A stretch of 64,000 nt of DNA from Primulina eburnea (Eukaryota > Streptophyta > Magnoliopsida > Lamiales > Gesneriaceae), in assembly GCF_022965805.1 (NCBI RefSeq), contig NC_133117.1, positions 8,146,183 through 8,210,182 on the forward strand, read 5' to 3'. Both the position numbers and the translations under genes were made by a program. Shown here piece after piece: positions 37,001-47,695 of the stretch (positions within the stretch are counted from its first letter, which is position 1; each line of letters opens with the position of its first letter). The notes below the pieces were generated by a model, which saw only the letters and a list, made by a program, of their open reading frames with translations, was not told the origin of the DNA and searched no databases.

Positions 37001-38542
37001 TTATCCTTGTCGACGATAGGTGTTTCAAATTTGATAGAAGACTGCTGTTTGTCTGGATTAGAATTTGAAACAGATTATAGACCATTGAGACTTTATACGG
37101 TGCAAGTAGAACCAGAGCTGATTACGAGAATTAAGGCAGCTCAGAGAATTGATCAGAATGTACAGAAATCAGTATCGATGGTCAGAATAGGACATCGATC
37201 AGAGTATCAGGTACGTGATAATGTCCTGTATGTGAATAATCGTCTGGTTGTGCCGAATGTTTCAGATTTGAGACGACAGATATTGTCAGAAGCGCAAAAC
37301 AGTCGATTCAGTATTCATCCTGGCGGCAGAAAGATGTACAATGATTTAAAGAGACAGTTCTGGTGGAAACAAATGAAGACTGACATTGCCGAATTTGTTA
37401 CCAAATGTCTGAATTGCCAGCAGGTGAAAGCAGAAAGAAAGAAACCAGGAGGTTTATTACAGAGCTTGTCCATTCCTGAATGGAAATGGGATCATATTTC
37501 CATGGAATTTGTGACGTAGTTGCCGCGTTCCTCCAAAGGTTGTGATGCGATTTGGGTCGTTATTGACAGATTGACCAAATCCGCATGTTTTATACCGTAC
37601 AAGATGACGTACAGATTTGACCAGATGGCAGAGATCTATGTCAGAGAAGTGATCAGATTACACGGAGTGCCGTAGTCTATCGTATCAGACTGTGATCCTC
37701 TATTTACTTCGCACTTCTGGCAGAGTTTGCAGCAGGCTCTCGGTACGAAGTTACATCTGAGTACCGCATATCATCCACAGACTGACGGACAGTCAGAGCG
37801 GACTATCCAGACACTGGAGGATATGCTGAGAGCAGTAGTGCTAGATTTCAGCACTAATTGGCAAGATGCATTGCCGATTTGTGAGTTTTCGTACAACAAC
37901 AGCTATCAGACGAGTATTGAGATGGCACCATTTGAAGCGTTGTACGGAAAGAAATGCAGATCCCCTCTGTATTGGGATGATATCTCTGAAGTACCTGAAA
38001 TTGGACCTGATATGATCAGAGATATGACAGAAAAAGTGAAGCTAATTCGAAAGAAAATGAAGGCAGCGCAAGACAGACAGGACAAATATGCCAATGTTCG
38101 ACGTAGACCGTTGGTATTTAACGTAGGAGACCGAGTATTTTTAAAGATTTCACCTTTCAGAGGAGTTGTCAGATTTGGCAAGAAAGGGAAACTGTCTCCA
38201 CGATACATCGGGCCTTATGAGATTCTGGAGAAGATAGGAGATCGTGCCTATCGACTCGCTTTACCGCCTTCATTATCTGAGATACATGATGTCTTTCATG
38301 TATCGTTATTAAGGAAGTACCTTCCTGATGCTTCACATGCTATACAACCAGACGAGGCTGAGCTTGATGAATCTCTGAGCTATGTTGAAAAACCGATTCA
38401 GATTATTGATCGTAAAGAAAAACAACTCAGAACGAAGATGATTCCACTTGTAAAAGTTCAATGGACTCGTCATGGTGTAGAAGAAGCAACCTGGGAAACT
38501 GAATCAGATATGAGACAAGAGTTCCCAGAGTTATTTAGATGA
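34061..38542 (+). pseudogene. Gag-Pol of Ty3 chromovirus with five in-frame stops
   Basis: One frame of about 1493 codons from the ATG at 34061 to the natural stop at 38540-38542, with no frameshift. Five premature stops interrupt it: TGA 34634, TGA 34817, TAG 35129, TAG 37517, TAG 37673. Domains in order: Gag capsid-like region (about residues 30-190), zinc knuckle CNFCKQPGHFAKVC (near 34890-34935), protease [11 protein letters not shown] (near 35205), RT with FIDD (near 36215), RNase H, integrase (zinc site near 37310-37425, D-D-E between 37500 and 37900, where two stops fall) and a C-terminal chromodomain ending [10 protein letters not shown]. All catalytic motifs I checked are kept. Loss of function comes from point nonsense changes alone. 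Confidence 0.9.
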
Positions 38543-38602
38543 TGTAAATTTCTTATACAGTTTTGTATATATACTCTTGTTTGATACGAATGAGATGCTT
38601 GA

Positions 38603-38640
38603 GATTTCGAGGACGAAATCATATCATAGGGGGGGAGAAA
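38603..38640 (+). promoter_or_regulatory. PPT-proximal hairpin and polypurine tract
   Basis: The stem-loop GATTTCG-AGGA-CGAAATC (38603-38620) precedes the purine run AGGGGGGGAGAAA that ends at the 3' LTR (38641). Confidence 0.8.
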
Positions 38641-40343
38641 TGTAATGCCCGAGATTCTAATTAGATTAATATGATATTATTGATTATGACTTAATGTGGT
38701 TATAGCTGGGCTAGTCCGAGATTTTATTGGACAAAGAAATAGGAAAAGCCAAGATGTGGGCCGAAAGTGTCGTGCCCGGGCGGAAGTCTTTGTCCGCCCG
38801 AGCGCCAATGACTGAACAAGAAAGTCGAACACTTCGCGCCCGGGCAGAAGTTTTTGTCCGCCCGAGCGAGACGGAATTACGCAGGAGGGCCGAGAGTTGC
38901 GTGCTCGGGCGGAACTTTATGTCCGCCCGAGCGCGAGACATGCAGAATGAAGAAGTGACATTTGGCTTGTTCATGTACGTGGTATATATATATATATATA
39001 TCTACAAACAACTTTCATCAGAAGGAAAGAATCGAGGCTCCGAGGAAGGAAAAATAGCTTTTGAATTTTAGAATTCAATTTGCGATCAATCCGTCTGTTA
39101 GATTTTAAATCTGAGTACGGTACTGTGTTCCTATCAACGTAGGCTTCAACGGGACGTAAGTTTTGCTACGTTTTGACATGTTTTGAAATTATGATGTTGT
39201 TAGAATTGAATACACGTCATATATGTTGTTCTTGACATGTTAGACAGCGTAGAATCGAAGTCAGATTAAGAAACGGATTGATTATGGAATTGTTATGAAT
39301 TTCAGAATGAAATTGACTAGAATTGATATCAGATTTGTACGGTGATTGATTGTAAATGATTGGAATTGATATAGACTGATATAGTATTATCAGTATCGCA
39401 AGATTGTACTGTTGTACCGTCAGAATGTGATTAAACAGAAGTGTTGTGATTTGATTAGAATATTGATACAGAATATTGGTATTGTCATTGCCAGATTGAA
39501 CAGTGACAGACTTTGAATCAAGACTTTGATTGTATCAGATCGACAGCAAGAAAGGTATAAATTAATGTTGATTCGGGATTGCACAACTCGAGTTAGGTTT
39601 GACTTGAGTTTCCCTAAATCACATACTTTACTTTATTGCATTGATATTTGCAGATTATCAGATTGATATGTTAATGTATGGACTTAGAACAGAGTCAGAG
39701 TCAGAGTCCGAGTCTAGGGCAGACAGCCTAGCTAGGGCAGAACCGCCGAGTCTTTCTCAGAACCGATAAGACTCTAGACTTACGGTGTATCGAAGAGCTT
39801 TAGATGTAGATCGACGTATACCTCAGACACTCGATACAGCATACCAAAGTCTAATTAGATTGGGATCCCTATATTTGAGATAAGATAAGATTAGATCACG
39901 AGTCATTGATTCATGTAGTCAGACTATATACATGTTTTGATGTTTGTTTATGCTTTTATATATGTTTTATATGATTGCATTTATACATTGTTTATACTGG
40001 GATATTTATATCTCACCGGAGTTATCCGGCTGTTGTCTTGTTTGTATGTGTGCATGACAACAGGTGGGACAGGTATAGGGTCACAGAGATGAAGACAGAC
40101 TGAGATTAGAGTGGTGATACCGGACTTGGACTATAGCTAGGATTTAAACACTTGATAGTAGTTGTTAAACCTGAGTATGCATGATTATATATTTTATCAG
40201 ATTTATACTTTTATACTGATATGTATAGGAGTTTGATTCCATTACCTTCCGCATTTTAAAAAAAAAATTAGACCCTGTTTACTATCATTGATTAATTAGT
40301 CCCAAGCATGATTAAGAACATGATTAGCGTCCGGGTCCCCACA
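38641..40343 (+). repeat. 3' LTR of the element at 32064-40343
   Basis: A 1703-bp LTR. The difference in length from the 5' LTR is mostly the TA run. It keeps both stems of the conserved double hairpin (40016-40029 and 40030-40063). Confidence 0.9.
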
Positions 40344-40348
40344 GTTTC

Positions 40349-41890
40349 CTTGACATTTAGAAGGAGAAGGTTTATTAGGATTTATATCGAATTGTTGACA
40401 GAAAGTTCCTAATTCTTGTTTCGTTCTTTTCATTTCCCATTTTAAATGTTTTTGTAATTTTAGATCTTGACATATTTTTAAACCTTCTTGTTGACTTAAA
40501 CTAATTAATTGACCATAAGTAAATTAATTATAAGGAATTATTTGTTTTCCACATGATTCCCTAATTTTATTTCTAACATTTTCTCCTAAAAGAGTTGGCA
40601 ATCCTGCTATGAATTTTTCTTTCAGAAATGGATGATTAGAGTCTTCCCTAAGCATGACTCTGGTTAGAAAAGTATTTTTATACCATTGAAAATCACTTAA
40701 CTTTTTACATTTAAGATTTGATAATAATTCGGCATTTTTATCTTTTAAATGTGAAGGATCACCTATAAAGTGTAAAGAGATTGTTAGGATTAAAGTAGCT
40801 ACAGCATCTTGTTGGAGATTTTCATCTTGATCTAAAATTGGTATCCCGTCTTCATCAGTTTTTATAGAATTTAGAATTTCTTCTTGTTGTTGATTTGTAA
40901 GATAATAGTCCCACCAACCCTTAATTTGACCAGAAAAACCAGCTATAAGGAGTTCGGCTATGGTTCTGTCTTGTGTATTTGTTTGAGTTTTATAAGCATT
41001 TTCTGCCATAGTCATTTGTTGTAAAATACTAAGAATATTATATTCAGTCATTCCATCTATGTTCCAATCATAAACGGAAGAAGCATTAAAACGAGATTTT
41101 GTTATGGGTTTTATTATTCCTAAATATGGAGCATGAATAATTTGTAACTTTTGTGAAGATTGATTCCAATCTATTTTATTGATTTTATTTGTAGGATTTT
41201 GGAATTGTTCTAAAGCTTCACTAATATCTGAATCATGATTTAAGGTATTTATTCTAAGATCAGAGGTTGGTGTTTCAGGAGCAGTTTGATCTATGGGTTG
41301 ATTTGAACTACTGGTTGTTATTATCATTTTACTTAATTTATTTTTTATTATGAAATCAGAATTATTTTCTTTACTATTTTTAGTAATTTGATATGGTTTA
41401 ATTTTTGGGTTTTTGATTTTACTATCTGTATTCGAGGTTTCTATATTATTTGTAATAGGATTAACAGAGTTCGAAAATGGATAATCTAAGGAATTTTGAG
41501 AAGAATATATTTCAAACCAATCAAAGAATAAAATGTGAATTTTGTATTTATTTATAAATTCATAGAATTTTTGTTGAATATCTTTTCTGATATCCATAAA
41601 TTTTTTAAAAAACCATAATCTTTTTTCTTTATTATGTATTGCATAAAAATCCTTATGTAGAATGTTTTTATCTACTTGGATTCTGTTTTGATTGTACAAT
41701 CTGCTTTGAATAATTGATATTTTGAATTTTTATAGATTTGATCTTTATTTATTTTAGGAATTTCCAATTTTTCAATTGATTTATCAAATTCTTCTATGAC
41801 TATTTTTTCGGTATTTATTATCCTTCTATTCTCATAAGAAGTTGAAGTAGCGGAGTTAAGTGAAGTAGATCTATAGAAAATTGAATTCAT
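40349..41890 (-). pseudogene. EPRV copy 2 ORF1 5' part: MP stub and coat protein
   Basis: The ATG at 41890 opens a stub of about 70 codons. The movement-protein region is then missing at about 41678-41686, at the same point as in copy 1. A long open stretch (41699-40524, 391 codons, in another frame) follows, with the capsid part of the coat protein. It ends in a stop near 40524, and the gene is then cut by the LTR element at 32064-40343. The zinc knuckle lies beyond that insertion at 31984-31802. In a complete virus this region would encode the virion capsid. Confidence 0.75.
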
Positions 41891-42262
41891 TTTATTAAAA
41901 TTTGTGTTTTGTTTTTTTAGTTTCTCTCTACAATCCCAAACAATTCTATGGTTTTACAGCCTATACTCAGGACTTACTACCCAGACCTTCTTAGGCAAAA
42001 ACACTCAAGAGAAACTAAAATTCTCAAACTCAAATTAAAATATCGTAAAAACAATTCTTATAACTCTACCCTCCGGGCTCTGATACCAAAGACTACCCAA
42101 TATTTTAATTTGAGTTTGAGAATTTTAGTTTTTCTTGAGTGTTTTTGCCTAAGAAGGTCTGGTAGTAAGTCTTAAGTATAGGTTGTAAAACCATAGAATT
42201 GCTTGGGATTGTAGAGAGAAACTAAAAAATAAAACACAAATTTTAATAAAAGGAATTCATTT
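41888..42262. repeat. Head-to-head junction of EPRV copies 2 and 3
   Basis: An inverted repeat: the left arm (41888-42043) is the reverse complement of the right arm (42100-42262) with few mismatches, around a 56-bp unique spacer (42044-42099). Homology continues outward on both sides through the viral genes. The spacer holds the viral primer-binding site in minus-strand orientation. Confidence 0.9.
42075..42088 (-). other. EPRV primer-binding site, initiator tRNA-Met
   Basis: On the minus strand the sequence is TGGTATCAGAGCCC, complementary to the 3' end of initiator tRNA-Met. This primer site is used by all known Caulimoviridae and marks the genome origin of copy 2. No equivalent is seen at the copy 1/copy 2 junction near 20205. 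Confidence 0.85.
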
Positions 42263-43221
42263 TTCTGTAGATCTACTTCTCTTAGCTCCGCTACTTCAAC
42301 TTCTTATGAGAATAGAAGGATAATAAATATCAAAGAAATAGTCATAGAAGATTTTGATAAATCAATTGATAACCGGGAAATTCCTAAATTAAATAAAGAT
42401 CAAATCTATAAAACTTCTAGATATCAATTTTTCAAAACTGATTTTACAATTAAAACAGAAGAAAGAGATATTCAACTTACAAAACCTTTTGAAACAATAA
42501 ATTTATTTTCCCAAAATTCTTTACAAAAACATAGAGATAAAAATTATAAATACCTTCATATTGGATTAGTCCAAGTTGGAATAAAACCTTTAACAAAAGA
42601 AAGATTAAATACCTCTATTCTTGCTATTTTAAGAGATGCCTCTATCCAAATTTTTCAGTCTCTTTAAATGATAAAAATATTTTAAAATCTTTAGTTCTAC
42701 AAGTTAAAACTCATAATTATAATATGCTTCAAGGTTCAATTCCCGTAGCCTTAATTTTTAAAGTACATTATAAAGCCATGATTTCTGCTTTTGCGACAAA
42801 AGTAAAATTTCATAGTAAAAAAGGAGAAACTCTTTTATTACAAACAGATTTAAGAAAATCTAATACAGTAATTCCTAAACCGATTCAATTGAAAGATATA
42901 ACACTTCCAGAAGAATGGATTTTAGAAGATATTGTCAAAACAGAATTTATAGAACAAGAAGAACCCAACACCCAATTAAAAGAAATAACTCAATATTTAG
43001 ATGGAAGAGTTAAACTTTTTTTTGATAGAACAAGTAGTCATAACAGTAGATCTGATGATTCTTCAACTTCAGATACTATAGATTTAGGAAGAATATCACA
43101 AATGAACTCTCCTTATAAAACCCAATCTAGATATTCTACTTCAGATATACCCAATTTTGTAATAAGAAATGTAGATTATACCTCGGAAAAACCTAGACCT
43201 ATATATACCAAAAAAAGATAG
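42251..43221 (+). pseudogene. EPRV copy 3 movement protein region, broken
   Basis: The region resembles the caulimovirid (30K superfamily) movement protein: a hydrophobic block with IHIG/HIGLVQVGIKPLT-like residues near 42560-42600, a helical SILAILRDA stretch, then the open segment 42724-43221 (165 codons) with the core after LQGSIPVALIF. Such proteins dilate plasmodesmata for cell-to-cell spread. The start codon used by copies 1 and 2 is lost here (GG replaces AT of the ATG near 42252), and the frame is broken near 42665. It is the only copy in the window that keeps this region. Confidence 0.7.
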
Positions 43222-45079
43222 GAAGACAATTGAATATTCCAGAACAACAATTTGAATCAGAACAAGATCCAACTAGTCCAACTTTTTCCTCAATAACAGA
43301 AAATATAATTAATGAACTAAATGTTATAGAAAAAGAATTCCAAATAGATAAAAACTTTCTACATAAAGATTTTTATGATATACATAATAAAGCAAAAAGA
43401 TTATAGTTTTTTGAAAATTTTATGAATACCAGAAAAGATATTCAAGAAAATTTTTATGAATTTACAAATAAATATAAAATTCACATTTTATTCTTCGATT
43501 GTTTTGAAATATACTCCTCTCAAAATTCTTTAAAATACCCATTTTCAAACTATGTAAATCCTATTACAATGAGAAATAAATCACCAGAATGGGAAACCAT
43601 TACTGATTCTAGAAAAATTCAATCAAATCACCCTCCTTTACAAGGAATTAAAATACTGGTACAAAATCAACAAATTGAAGCAATTCCTATAAAAAAATCC
43701 AGGAGATAATGATAAAATTAATATAAAAAACATCATAATACAAAATAATTTCACAAATACAAATTTAAATACCAGAGGAAAACAACTAGATCGGATAGAA
43801 AAACAAATACAAAAACAACCAACAACTAAAATAGAAACCTTAAATACAGATAGTAAACTCAAAAATCCAATTTTTAAACCATACCAAATAACTGAAAATA
43901 GTGTTAAAATATCAAAGAGAATAATTTTGAATTTATAAAAATAATACAAGATAAATTAAGTAAAATGGCAACAACAGACAGTAGCTCAAATCAACTCATA
44001 AATCAAACTGCTCCTGAAACACCAACCTCTAATCTTAGAATAAATACCTTAAATCATGATTCAGATATTAATGAAGCTTTAGAAAAATTCCGAAATCCTA
44101 CAAATAAAATCAATAAAATGGATTGGAATCAATCTTCACAAAAGGTACAAATTATTCCTGCTCCAGATTTAGGAATAATAAAACCCATAACACAATATCG
44201 TTTTAATGCTTCTTCCGTTTATGATTGGAACATAGATAGAATGACTGAATATAATATTCTTAGTATTTTACAACAAATGACTATGGCAGCAAATGCTTAT
44301 AAAACTCAAACAAATACATAAGACAGAACCATAGCCGAACTCCTTATAGCTGGTTTTTCTAGGAAAATTAAGGGTTGGTGGGACTATTATCTTACAAATC
44401 AACAACAAGAAGATATTCTAAATTCTATAAAAACTGATGAAGACGGGATGCCAATTTTAAATCAAGATGAAAATCCCCAACAAGATGTTGTAGCTACTTT
44501 AATCCTAACAATCTCTTTACACTTTATAGGTGATCTTTCACATTTAAAAGATAAAAATGCTGAATTATTATCAAATCTTAAATGTAAAAAATTAAGTGAT
44601 TTTCAATGTTATAAAAATACTTTTCTAACCATAGTCATGCTTAGGGAAGACTCTAATCAACCATTTTGGAAAGAAAAACTCCTAGCAGGATTACCAACTC
44701 TTTTAGGAGAAAATGTTAGAAATAAAATTAGGAAATCATGTGGAAAACAAATAATTTCTTATAATGAATTTACTTATGGTCAATTAATTATTCTAACTCA
44801 ACAAGAAGGTTTAAAAATATGTCAAGATCTAAAATTACAAAAACATTTAAAATGGGAAATGAAAAGAACGAAACAAGAATTAGGAACTTTCTGTCAACAA
44901 TTCAATATAAATCCTAATAAACCTTTTCCTTCTAAATGCCTAGGAAACTGTAGTGAATCTAATGAAAAACCATATAGAAAAAAGTATAAATACAATAAGA
45001 AAAATTTTAAATCAAAAGAAGAATTTTATAAGAAACCTTATAAGAAATTTAAAATTTTCAAACAATATCCTAAAAAATC
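43222..45079 (+). pseudogene. EPRV copy 3 coat protein region, truncated
   Basis: This continues the polyprotein into the coat protein. Open pieces are 43422-43709, 43965-44321 and 44448-45119; the last codons beyond 45079 belong to the inserted Ty1 LTR. Compared with copies 1 and 2 there is an extra Asn/Lys/Gln-rich stretch around 43570-43870, which may be original sequence the others lost. Stops near 43406, 43710 and 44322 break the frame. The gene ends just before the zinc knuckle. Confidence 0.7.
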
Positions 45080-45787
45080 TGTTGAGGATCGGGTTGGGTT
45101 TAGAAAGGGGGTTGAATAAACTCAACGACAAACTTAAATAATTCTTCTGAATGATGTGCTAAAATCCTGTTAGAGATATTAGCAATTCTTGTTCAAGTTC
45201 AAAGACCAGCAGATCACAAGATAATCTGCAGAAACAATCTGTTGGTTAATGGGTGAAAAATAGTAAAGCAGAAAAGCAATAGATAGCATAAGGTTTGTTT
45301 CTGGAAGTTCGAAGATAAATCTTCTACGTCTCCCCTTCTTCTGTTTCCAGAAGGTATCACTAAAATACTTTGGTGAATACAGTACAACAGTTGTACACAC
45401 CCACTTCAACAGGACTTACTCTTCGCCTACTGAAACTCTTAGTTTTACAACTCAACTACTTGAAATATCTTAAGTGTTCTCGTACAACATTTAATGGCAT
45501 TTAATGAAGCAATAAATGCTAGTATCACGTTAATAGATCAACGGTAATATTTAGAGACTTTGAGATACACAAGATTCTGTTAGTGTATATTTCGAATTTT
45601 GTATCCTTCTAGTTCTGTTTTTAGCTGAGAAGTCATTTGGTTAAGCAGTACTTCATAAGTGTTGCTACTGGTTTTAACGCGATACAAGTGCTTCTGTTTT
45701 TCTGCTAATTTACATCTACTGATTTTGTGCTAATCCAATATCTACTGGTTTTTCCTTAGCATCTCCACAACAATTTTAGTTCTAACA
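45080..45787 (-). repeat. 3' LTR of SIRE-type element B
   Basis: A 708-bp LTR from TGTTGAGGATC to GTTCTAACA (plus-strand reading). It is clearly diverged from the 1024-bp LTR of element A but keeps two blocks: the stem CCTTCT...AGAAGG at 45334-45354 and the palindrome GTACAA-CAG-TTGTAC at 45382-45396. Confidence 0.8.
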
Positions 45788-45932
45788 ATTTCCCCCTTTG
45801 TGGTGATGCCAAAACCTAGATGTTCTGTGTTAGTGAAAAGCAGAAAAAAAATAACGAAGCAGATAGAAACAATTAGTATCCAGAAAAGTCATGTAAAGCA
45901 CAAATTAGTTAATTAAGACACAAATAAGATAA

Positions 45933-46154
45933 GTTTGTTCCAATATCTCTGAAGGTAGCATCATCTGGATTTTGATCCCTTCCAGTTGAATGAGGTCTGC
46001 TGCTACTTGCTCCAGTTCTATCTCCAGTTCTGTCTTCAGATTAGTTTGTTCCAATATCTCTGAAGGTAGCATCATCTGGATTTTGATCCCTTCCAGTTGA
46101 ATGAGGTCTGCTGCTACTTGCTCCAGTTCTATCTCCAGTTATGTCTTCTTCCCC
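45933..46154. repeat. 111-bp tandem duplication, 2 copies
   Basis: Positions 45933-46043 and 46044-46154 are nearly identical. The unit overlaps the end of the env-position ORF of element B. At 111 bp it preserves reading frame, but it contains the likely original stop. Confidence 0.9.
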
Positions 46155-46671
46155 CTTTTGGCATCATCAGCAATGACCCTAGCAATTAATTCATCCAGTC
46201 GCCCAGATAAGTTGCGAATACCATTAGTCAGCATCTCTAGATATGGAGCCTGATTAGAAACTCGATCATTTAGAGCAATGAAAGTTTGAGATTGAGAATC
46301 AATCTTGGCATCCATCAGGTTCATGGTAGTGGAGATTGAGCGAAAAATATCATCATGCTTGGTGATCCTGGTTAGTATATTAGATTGAGCAAGCGTGATC
46401 TGTCTGGAACTTCTGGATATAGCCTGTCGAAAAACAATGGTCTCAACATACATTTTATGCATAGATTCCGCCGTGGTCTGTATTTTTTTGGACATACGGT
46501 CTCGGAAGAACTGAGCACCATGAATTTCTGCGGCATTTTCATGAGATAGCCTCTTGACTAAGTCAGAGAGATTGGCGAGATCCCTTTGTAGAAAATCAAT
46601 CTGAAATTCTAAGTCAAATCGTTCCACAACTGGTGAAGGGGTTCTTGCAAGCAATCGTTGTTTAATGTCTT
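46139..46671 (-). pseudogene. Element B env-position ORF, C-terminal fragment
   Basis: This codes for about 170 residues that match, at perhaps 55-60 % identity, the C-terminal helical region of the large ORF in element A (residues of the type ILAR...SP, then heptad-like LSDLVKRLS, then DRMSKKI, then SNILTRITKHDDIF). The frame ends at a TAA (46139); a one- or two-base shift would lead to a stop after a GTN ending inside the 111-bp duplication. It is cut at 46671 by element A. The function is unknown. Confidence 0.7.
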
Positions 46672-47695
46672 TGTTGAGGATCGAAGTTGAGTTTAGCGGG
46701 GGGGGGGGGGGGGGGGGGTGAATAAACTCTACTCGTTTTTCGTTCTGATGAGGTACTAAAATCCTGTTAAGGATAGTAGTTGATCTTGTGCGAATACTTT
46801 CACCTGATTACAATAAAACGTGCGGAAACAATCTGATGAAGTAGTTGAAAAACAATAAAACAGTAGGCATCAGTTGTTTATGGAAGTTCGAAGATAAACT
46901 CTTCTACGTCTCCCCTTCTTCTGTTTCCAGAAGGTATAACTAAAAGACTTTGGATATTACAGTACAACTCTTGTACACACCCACTTCAGAAGGACTTACA
47001 CCTCAGTCTACTGAAACTCTTAGTTTCTCAACTCACAAAAAATGCGAAACACAAAGTTCTGAAAAGACTCTTTTCAGATTACAGACTCTTCTGACAAAGT
47101 ATAAATGATGTAAAGATCGTGAAGAATGTAAGAATAAGTAGCACAAGATGATCTACAAAAGATCAGATATAAGCTATGAAGCGTGTGCTACTTTTCTTTG
47201 TTTTGAACTTTTAAATGCTCAAGGAATTTTGATATTCGTTTGATAAGAGAGAGGCTTTGTTCCTTGAAGAATGATAATCAGCGAAGTGTCGTGTCGAACA
47301 AGGATTTGATCCAAGTATATATAATCGACTGAGTTCAACGTTCACAATCAGATTATGTCTTCAGATAACTGATACAATCAGCTTTATTACCGAAAGAAGT
47401 TCCTGCAGAAAAACTATAAAACAATCAGTCTTGTTTTATACTTAATTGGGTAAAGTGCATTAAATGACTCTGTATAGTATTTAATGCTGCAATTAATACT
47501 AGTACTAGGAACTCTTTAACGGTAACAATAAAGATAGCAACGTTAGAAAACGTTCTCTACTGGTTTTGTATTGTTATCCCTTTCTACTGGTTTAGTTATA
47601 GCAGATCAGCAGCTACTGATAAGTTATTCTATTATTCTGGTCTGCTGGTCTACTGGTCTTAGTTATCATCGCCACAATAAAATTCATGTCTAACA
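46672..47695 (-). repeat. 3' LTR of SIRE-type element A
   Basis: A 1024-bp LTR from TGTTGAGGATC to TGTCTAACA (plus reading), bordered by the purine run CACAAAGGGAGAAA (about 47696-47710, minus strand). It includes a 21-base G run (46698-46718) and the same conserved stem blocks as element B (46914-46934 and 46962-46976). Confidence 0.85.
46698..46718. repeat. 21-base G homopolymer
   Basis: The run lies near the 3' end of the element A LTR. The homologous place in element B has only AAAGGGGG. Exact length is uncertain in most sequencing technologies. Confidence 0.85.

Larger units (their letters stand above)
32064..40343 (+). mobile_element. Full-length Ty3 chromovirus with nonsense-only decay, TSD GTTTC
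   Basis: An 8280-bp element flanked by GTTTC (32059-32063 and 40344-40348). LTRs are 1737 bp (32064-33800) and 1703 bp (38641-40343). They differ by roughly 1.6 % substitutions plus a TA-repeat length change. PBS, full-length gag-pol frame, hairpin and polypurine tract are present. It belongs to the same LTR family as the solo LTR at 21771 and the element at 51827. Confidence 0.95.
20206..42099 (-). mobile_element. Endogenous pararetrovirus copy 2, with three insertions
   Basis: A nearly full-length caulimovirid genome on the minus strand. From its 5' end: primer-binding site (42088-42075), leader, ORF1 (41890 down to 24183) and ORF2 (24202 to 21002), then promoter and intergenic region. Three LTR-type insertions, each with a perfect 5-bp target duplication, interrupt it (32064-40343, 25827-31070, 21771-23613). 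Without them the viral part is about 6.5 kb. It lacks the movement-protein region and part of the protease. It is tandem with copy 1. The junction near 20206 lacks the stretch of about 100 bp that carries the primer-binding site here. Confidence 0.85.
42100..45079 (+). mobile_element. Endogenous pararetrovirus copy 3, truncated
   Basis: The 5' part of a third caulimovirid copy, in inverted orientation relative to copies 1 and 2. It contains leader, movement-protein region (absent from the other two copies) and coat-protein region up to the residues before the zinc knuckle. There the SIRE-type element B begins at 45080. The rest must lie beyond the window. Confidence 0.85.
45080..46671 (-). 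mobile_element. SIRE-type Ty1 element B, 3' end only
   Basis: The 3' LTR (45080-45787) and the last part of the interior (45788-46671) of a Ty1/Copia element on the minus strand. A purine run (AAAGGGGGAAA, about 45788-45800) borders the LTR. The interior codes for the C-terminal part of the same env-position ORF as element A. At 46671 it is cut by element A, so its pol, gag and 5' LTR lie beyond the window, if they exist. Confidence 0.85.
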
